Source: Alviniconcha marisindica
Lineage: Eukaryota; Mollusca; Gastropoda; Provannidae
Length of the DNA stretch: 64,000 bases
Assembly (NCBI GenBank): GCA_018857735.1
Contig: JABMCL010003296.1
Location: 185,001 to 249,000 of the forward strand
Direction of reading: 5' to 3'
This document shows, in pieces, positions 60,132 to 64,000 of the stretch (the first letter of the stretch is position 1; every line of letters starts with the position of its first letter). A program made the translations under genes and the position numbers. The notes beneath the pieces are model-generated. The model was given only the letters and a program-made list of their open reading frames with translations. It was not told the origin of the DNA and did no database searches.

Positions 60132-60476
60132 TGTTTGGACTGCAGGGTGGGCCAGCTAGGCAAGCTAGAACAAAGATCTCATTATTCATCCCCTGAGTGT
60201 ATTGTGTTGGGTTGCAGGCAGTGATGTTTGGACTGCAGGGTGGGCCAGCTAGGCAAGCTAGAACAAAGATCTCATTATTCATCCCCTAAAGTGTATTGTG
60301 TTGGGTTGCAGGCAGTGATGTTTGGACTGCAGGGTGGGCCAGCTAGGCAAGCTAGAACAAAGATCTCATTATTCATCCCCTGAGTGTATTGTGTTGGGTT
60401 GCAGGCAGTGATGTTTGGACTGCAGGGTGGGCCAGCTAGGCAAGCTAGAACAAAGATCTCATTATTCATCCCCTGA
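60105..60476 (+). repeat. 93-bp array with four copies of the candidate terminal-exon acceptor
   Basis: Almost identical units starting at the gcaggcagtgatg of 60121, 60214, 60308 and 60401. Each has gttgggttgcag followed by gcagtgatgtttggactgca. The minus-strand repeat frame (31 residues repeated) is a shadow. Confidence 0.92.
60125..60131 (+). CDS. R3HDM1/2: Candidate terminal coding exon (first of four copies)
   Basis: With two bases (AG) carried from exon 17, the acceptor ending at 60124 gives AGG CAG TGA: the protein would end ...AVNRQ. The alternative AG at 60128 would give SDVWTAGWAS and stop. Every copy of the array gives the same result. A further option is the acceptor ctccag before 60496, giving RSDYRAVNFCPPSDQL and on to a stop. 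I cannot choose among these from sequence alone. Confidence 0.4.
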
Positions 60477-60960
60477 GCACCACATCCTTCTCCAGATCTG
60501 ACTACAGGGCTGTCAACTTCTGTCCACCATCTGATCAGCTTGTACACAGGGTCTGACCTACTTCTGGCAGCAGGGAGACAACTCGTCACCGTCAGTCATC
60601 TCCCCTTCTGTAGAACCATTTATCTTCGTGGTGACGACATCTTCGTTGTTGTGGATGCTGTGTTGGTGTGAATGTGCACGATTTAAAATGAGCGCAATTT
60701 CTGTTTCACGAATATGACGCAAGGGTGTAATCTCACAAGTGATGACTTTTGCTCGTAAAAGATGTGAAGAGAAGAAAAATAGAGAAGGAAAGAAAAACAA
60801 ATTGACGGCAGCAAGGCTGCAACAGTGCTGGTTCAGTTACGGCATCTGTTCTGTGTTCTGTGGTTTGCGGATTGTGCTTGAACACTTCATGTTTGGTCAC
60901 ATGTGCAAGAAGACTGGTTATGAAAGTGGTTGTCACAAATAAAACGGGGCTTGCTTGCTT
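60132..60960 (+). other. R3HDM1/2: Probable 3' UTR
   Basis: Follows the candidate stop, includes the 93-bp array and then about 480 bases of unique sequence up to a polyadenylation signal. No conserved frame. Confidence 0.5.
60938..60943 (+). terminator. Candidate polyadenylation signal AATAAA
   Basis: cacAATAAAac type context, followed 10-30 bases on by a T/G-rich stretch (ttgcttgcttggtattaatt), as expected of a cleavage site. It is the first canonical signal I noticed downstream of exon 17. Confidence 0.5.
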
Positions 60961-61089
60961 GGTATTAATTTGGGATGGGGGGAGGGAACAACTAATACAT
61001 TTGTATTTCACAGTGACGGGAAGGGCTGGGTCACTTGGAGAAGAACTTGGTGGAGAACTGCTATGCTCTTTGGAATGGGATGGGCAGTC

Positions 61090-61515
61090 AGACCTGGAGG
61101 TCAGTAGGGGTACCTGTTAGGGAGGTCAGCAGTGGGTTCCTGTTAGGGAGGTCAGCAGTGAGTTCCTGTTGTTAGGGAGGTCAGCAGTGGGTTCCTGTTA
61201 GGGAGGTCAGCGGCGGATTCCTGTTAGGGAGGTCAGCAGCGGGTTCTTGTTAGGGAGGACAGTAGGGTTTCTCCTAGTGAGGTCAGTAGGGTTCCTGTTT
61301 GGGGGGTCAATAGGGTTCCTGTTTGGGGGTCAGTAGGGTTCCTGTTTGGGGGTCAGTAGGGTTCCTCCTAGTGAGGTCAGTAGGGGATCCTGTCAGGGAG
61401 TCAGTAGGGTTCCTGTTAGGGGGGTCAGTAGGGTTCCTCCTAGTGAGGTCAGTAGGGGATCCTGTCAGGGAGTCAGTAGGGTTCCTGTTAGGGAGGTCAG
61501 TAGGGGTTCATTAGT
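61090..61515. repeat. About 25-29-bp tandem repeat
   Basis: Units around gggaggtcagcagtgggttc ctgtta and gtcagtagggttcctgttag, 15 or so copies. Confidence 0.9.
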
Positions 61516-63327
61516 GATGGCTGCTGATAACCTGAACAGCTTCAGCCAATCGTAGTGTCACAGTTAATATGCTGTGTGGAAAACCCAGAGACTGGCTGCC
61601 ACATTGGCCTCACAAGCTGAAGCATCACAACAGAGCAAAGGACCAGTTGATTCCTACAAATGATGTAATGATGCACACTCATCAGTGACTACAGGTGCGG
61701 TGAAATGAAGCGATAAGTATTCATTTGAATGGTGGGATGAGACTAGAATCACTGTGCAGTCCATCACTCGACACAGTACTACATACTGGTCAGATCAACA
61801 GCTTGTGAGGAGACACACAGGGCTTAGAGCTCAGCATGGAACCCTCAGTTCAGTTCCATCATTGCCGAGGAATAAGCACTCGGATGTACCGTAGGTGTAA
61901 ATAACTGGTAGAAGATACGCACGTCAGGTAGCGCCCTCTGTCAACAAACACCAAACTTACCCTGCAGTAGTTTGAACTGTTCTAAAGGAAAGGACTGGAA
62001 TAAATGCGCTTCTGATTACTACATGTATGCAAGTATATAGAGCCACAATTTGTATACGTTTGTGTAGCAGGTTCTCTAGGACATATTTTTTTCTGTTGGG
62101 GTTAAATGGAATGGGGGGGGGGTATTTTGTTCTGTTTTGAGTATGACTGGCTTTTTGTCTAAAAACAACAAGCTGAAGCTAGGATAGGTTCAGTATAAAA
62201 TTAAGACCACTTAGAAGCTAGTATGACAAACTCCAGGTAGCCGAATCATGTCAGGTGTATTTATTTTTTTGTTTATACCTTTTAAACATTAAGGGGCAAA
62301 GAGGCATGGCGTAAGAAAAAAGAAATTTTCTCCACACCTCCATCCTGTCACGGTTTGTATTTCATTATTACCTTTATGGTTTGTTGCACTTATGAAACTG
62401 CTCCTTCAAACTTTACTTGTAACAGTAGTGGCAGCCAGTCACAGACAGTGTACCCAGGTTATTCTCCTTTAGGCCTTGCACTGTTTTCATAAGCCTTCCT
62501 AAGTTTCACCCTGTCAGCGTTGAGCGTGCCACAGGCATACTTCTGCATCAAATGAGTTTTGCAGTGTCCTGAGAAAGGATGTTAGTCTGTGCAACGATCA
62601 GTGTGGCAGGTACTTGTTAGTCTGTGCAACGATCAGTGTGGCAGGTACCTGCCTCAGCCATCCACACCACGAGCCTTAAGGACAAGAGCTTCTTGGACAC
62701 TAGGCAGGCAGTAAGTGCCAGCTTGCATGGTGGCACTTGTGAGCTTTACCATTGTATCCCGCTTCTGGTAGTGACCATGGCCTTATTTCAAAGTCACAGT
62801 AGTGTCAGGCATTTAACATTCAGCCCCTTCGTAACTGTGCAAAATGTACATTTGACTGCTTAAGTGAGATCTGTTGAGGTGCACACTTTTATAACTCTTA
62901 GTGACTAATTGAATTTCATTTCCACAGCATCAGAAAGATGAAACTGACTGCTGTGTTTTCACAGCAAAATATCAAATAGAATGTGACTGTTACATTTGTA
63001 GATGTAACCATGATGCCTTGAGTAGCCTGTGCGTTTATTTCAAAGTTTGCATGGCAAAAAGCTTAGTGTGGCATTTTCTTGGATACTGTGCAAGCAAAAT
63101 CTCAGAAACTTGGCATGATCATGTCCTCTGTCAAGCGTTAAAAAGGCCTGCTGGTTTGGGTGGCACTGACCTTTTTTTAAGATCATGGGAAAATGAAAAA
63201 ATAATTGCTTTGTCCTGTTTTGACTGTGGGTCAAGTGAGCGCCCTCTTTTACATGTTACATCTGAAATTTTGTACAATCACTATATACAGCCAGGAGTAA
63301 GTGAGGTAAGCAGTGGTCAGGTGTAAA
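61516..63327. other. Downstream DNA without confirmed genes
   Basis: Contains a 35-38-bp direct duplication at 62,583-62,650 (ttagtctgtgcaacgatcag tgtggcaggtac). No supported exon. Confidence 0.45.
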
Positions 63328-63666
63328 GTTGTGTCCTGGCACTGCTGATGAACATGTCCTGTTAGCTAACCATCAGTTGTGTCCTGGCACTGCTGATGAA
63401 CATGTCCTGTTAGCTAACCATCAGTTGTGTCCTGGGACTGCTAATAAAGACGTCCTGTTAGCTAACCATCAGTTGTGTCCTGGCACTGCTGATGAACATG
63501 TCCTGTTAGCTAACCATCAGTTGTGTCCTGGGACTGCTAATAAAGACGTCCTGTTAGCTAACCATCAGTTGTGTCCTGGGACTGCTAATAAAAACATCCT
63601 GTTAGCTAACCATCAGTTGTGTCCTGGGACTGCTAATAAAGACATCCTGTTAGCTATCCATCAGTT
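63328..63666. repeat. 48-bp minisatellite, 7 copies
   Basis: Unit: gttgtgtcctggcactgctg atgaacatgtcctgttagct aaccatca. Two variants (gcactgctgatgaacatg and ggactgctaataaagacg) alternate. The period is a multiple of three, giving a spurious 114-residue frame. Confidence 0.95.
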
Positions 63667-63680
63667 GTGGTAGTCGGGCT

Positions 63681-63884
63681 GTGCAACCTCGTGGAGTTAT
63701 TGCCATTGATTCCTGCTCAGACATTCTAGTCAAAACTTCAGGGAATCTTTGTGCACAGTGGAAGCTGTTGCCTTTTACTCACCCAGCGGTTGGTAAGATG
63801 GATGACCAGTCAGACCACCAGCGACCTTGCGCAGATGCAACATTGACAGTGGCGGATTGTCCTGTCTCAAGAACGGAACTCTGA
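63681..63884 (+). CDS. Unassigned open frame near the window end
   Basis: 67 residues ending at TGA 63882-63884, including VGKMDDQSDHQRPCADATLT. The segment 63,680-63,920 has more CpG than its surroundings, as exons in this window do. Acceptor-like acttcag (63,741) and donor-like ttg|gtaaga (63,793) are also present. It could be part of an exon of the next gene or chance. Confidence 0.15.
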   Translation: MQPRGVIAIDSCSDILVKTSGNLCAQWKLLPFTHPAVGKMDDQSDHQRPCADATLTVADCPVSRTEL

Positions 63885-64000
63885 GGGCGTGACTGAAACA
63901 TGATGATGGGCCGCCGCCTCTGTACCACTCCCCAACCAACCACCAGCTGACTGTGTGAAGGTGTTGAAGTGTGAGTGCCGAAATCTGCACATTCTTCCAA

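Noticed and set aside
59255..60589. Minus-strand repeated frames such as MNNEIFVLACLAGPPCSPNI
   Set aside because: Reverse translation of the 93-bp and 40-bp arrays; no independent support.
63329..63673. 114-residue frame with a 16-residue repeat
   Set aside because: A 48-bp minisatellite with a period divisible by three; no start context and no homology recognised.

Overview
This is animal nuclear DNA, CpG-poor over most of its length and very rich in microsatellites and minisatellites. A single large spliced gene, transcribed on the + strand, occupies about 25-61 kb. I recognise it as the invertebrate counterpart of the vertebrate R3HDM1 / R3HDM2 / ARPP21 RNA-binding family (Drosophila encore family). 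Seventeen coding exons join with every splice phase consistent, giving about 1,053 residues before a short terminal exon. The repeats (tRNA-derived SINEs ending in ACTT-type tails, RNase H-type LINE fragments, a possible Penelope-like 3' end, a THAP fragment) suggest a lophotrochozoan, most likely a mollusc and perhaps a gastropod. That placement is inference.

Layout. 1-2.6 kb: a giant GT/CA array whose flanks form an imperfect inverted repeat; the left flank may carry a piece of a minus-strand exon. 2.6-8.7 kb: SINE copies with an amplified tail, two unrelated 41-bp minisatellites, a LINE remnant and GT arrays. 8.7-11.6 kb: CpG-rich unique DNA ending in a probable TATA-less promoter (ETS, CRE and YY1-like sites near 11.28-11.31 kb) and a candidate non-coding first exon with donor at 11,612. 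12-25 kb: CpG-depleted first intron with a LINE RNase H fragment and a 1.5-kb terminal-inverted-repeat transposon inserted into a decayed THAP-domain sequence. 25-60.1 kb: coding exons separated by introns full of minisatellites. 60.1-61 kb: candidate terminal exon, 3' UTR and AATAAA at 60,938. 61-64 kb: two more tandem arrays and no confirmed gene.

The encoded protein has an acidic N-terminus, a short conserved motif that aligns with the ARPP21 'RSLAVCEES' region, an R3H domain with its R-x3-H signature, a SUZ-like basic motif, and a long Pro/Gln/Gly/His-rich low-complexity C-terminal half. This is the architecture of family members that bind RNA in the cytoplasm and act on mRNA translation or stability.

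The most unusual feature is that several intronic minisatellites contain copies of the exon edge and its splice site. One array repeats a 3' splice site four times at exact 78-bp spacing. Two arrays repeat 5' splice sites, one of them with a 72-bp (24-codon) period that keeps the reading frame at the second site. The candidate terminal-exon acceptor is present in four near-identical 93-bp copies.
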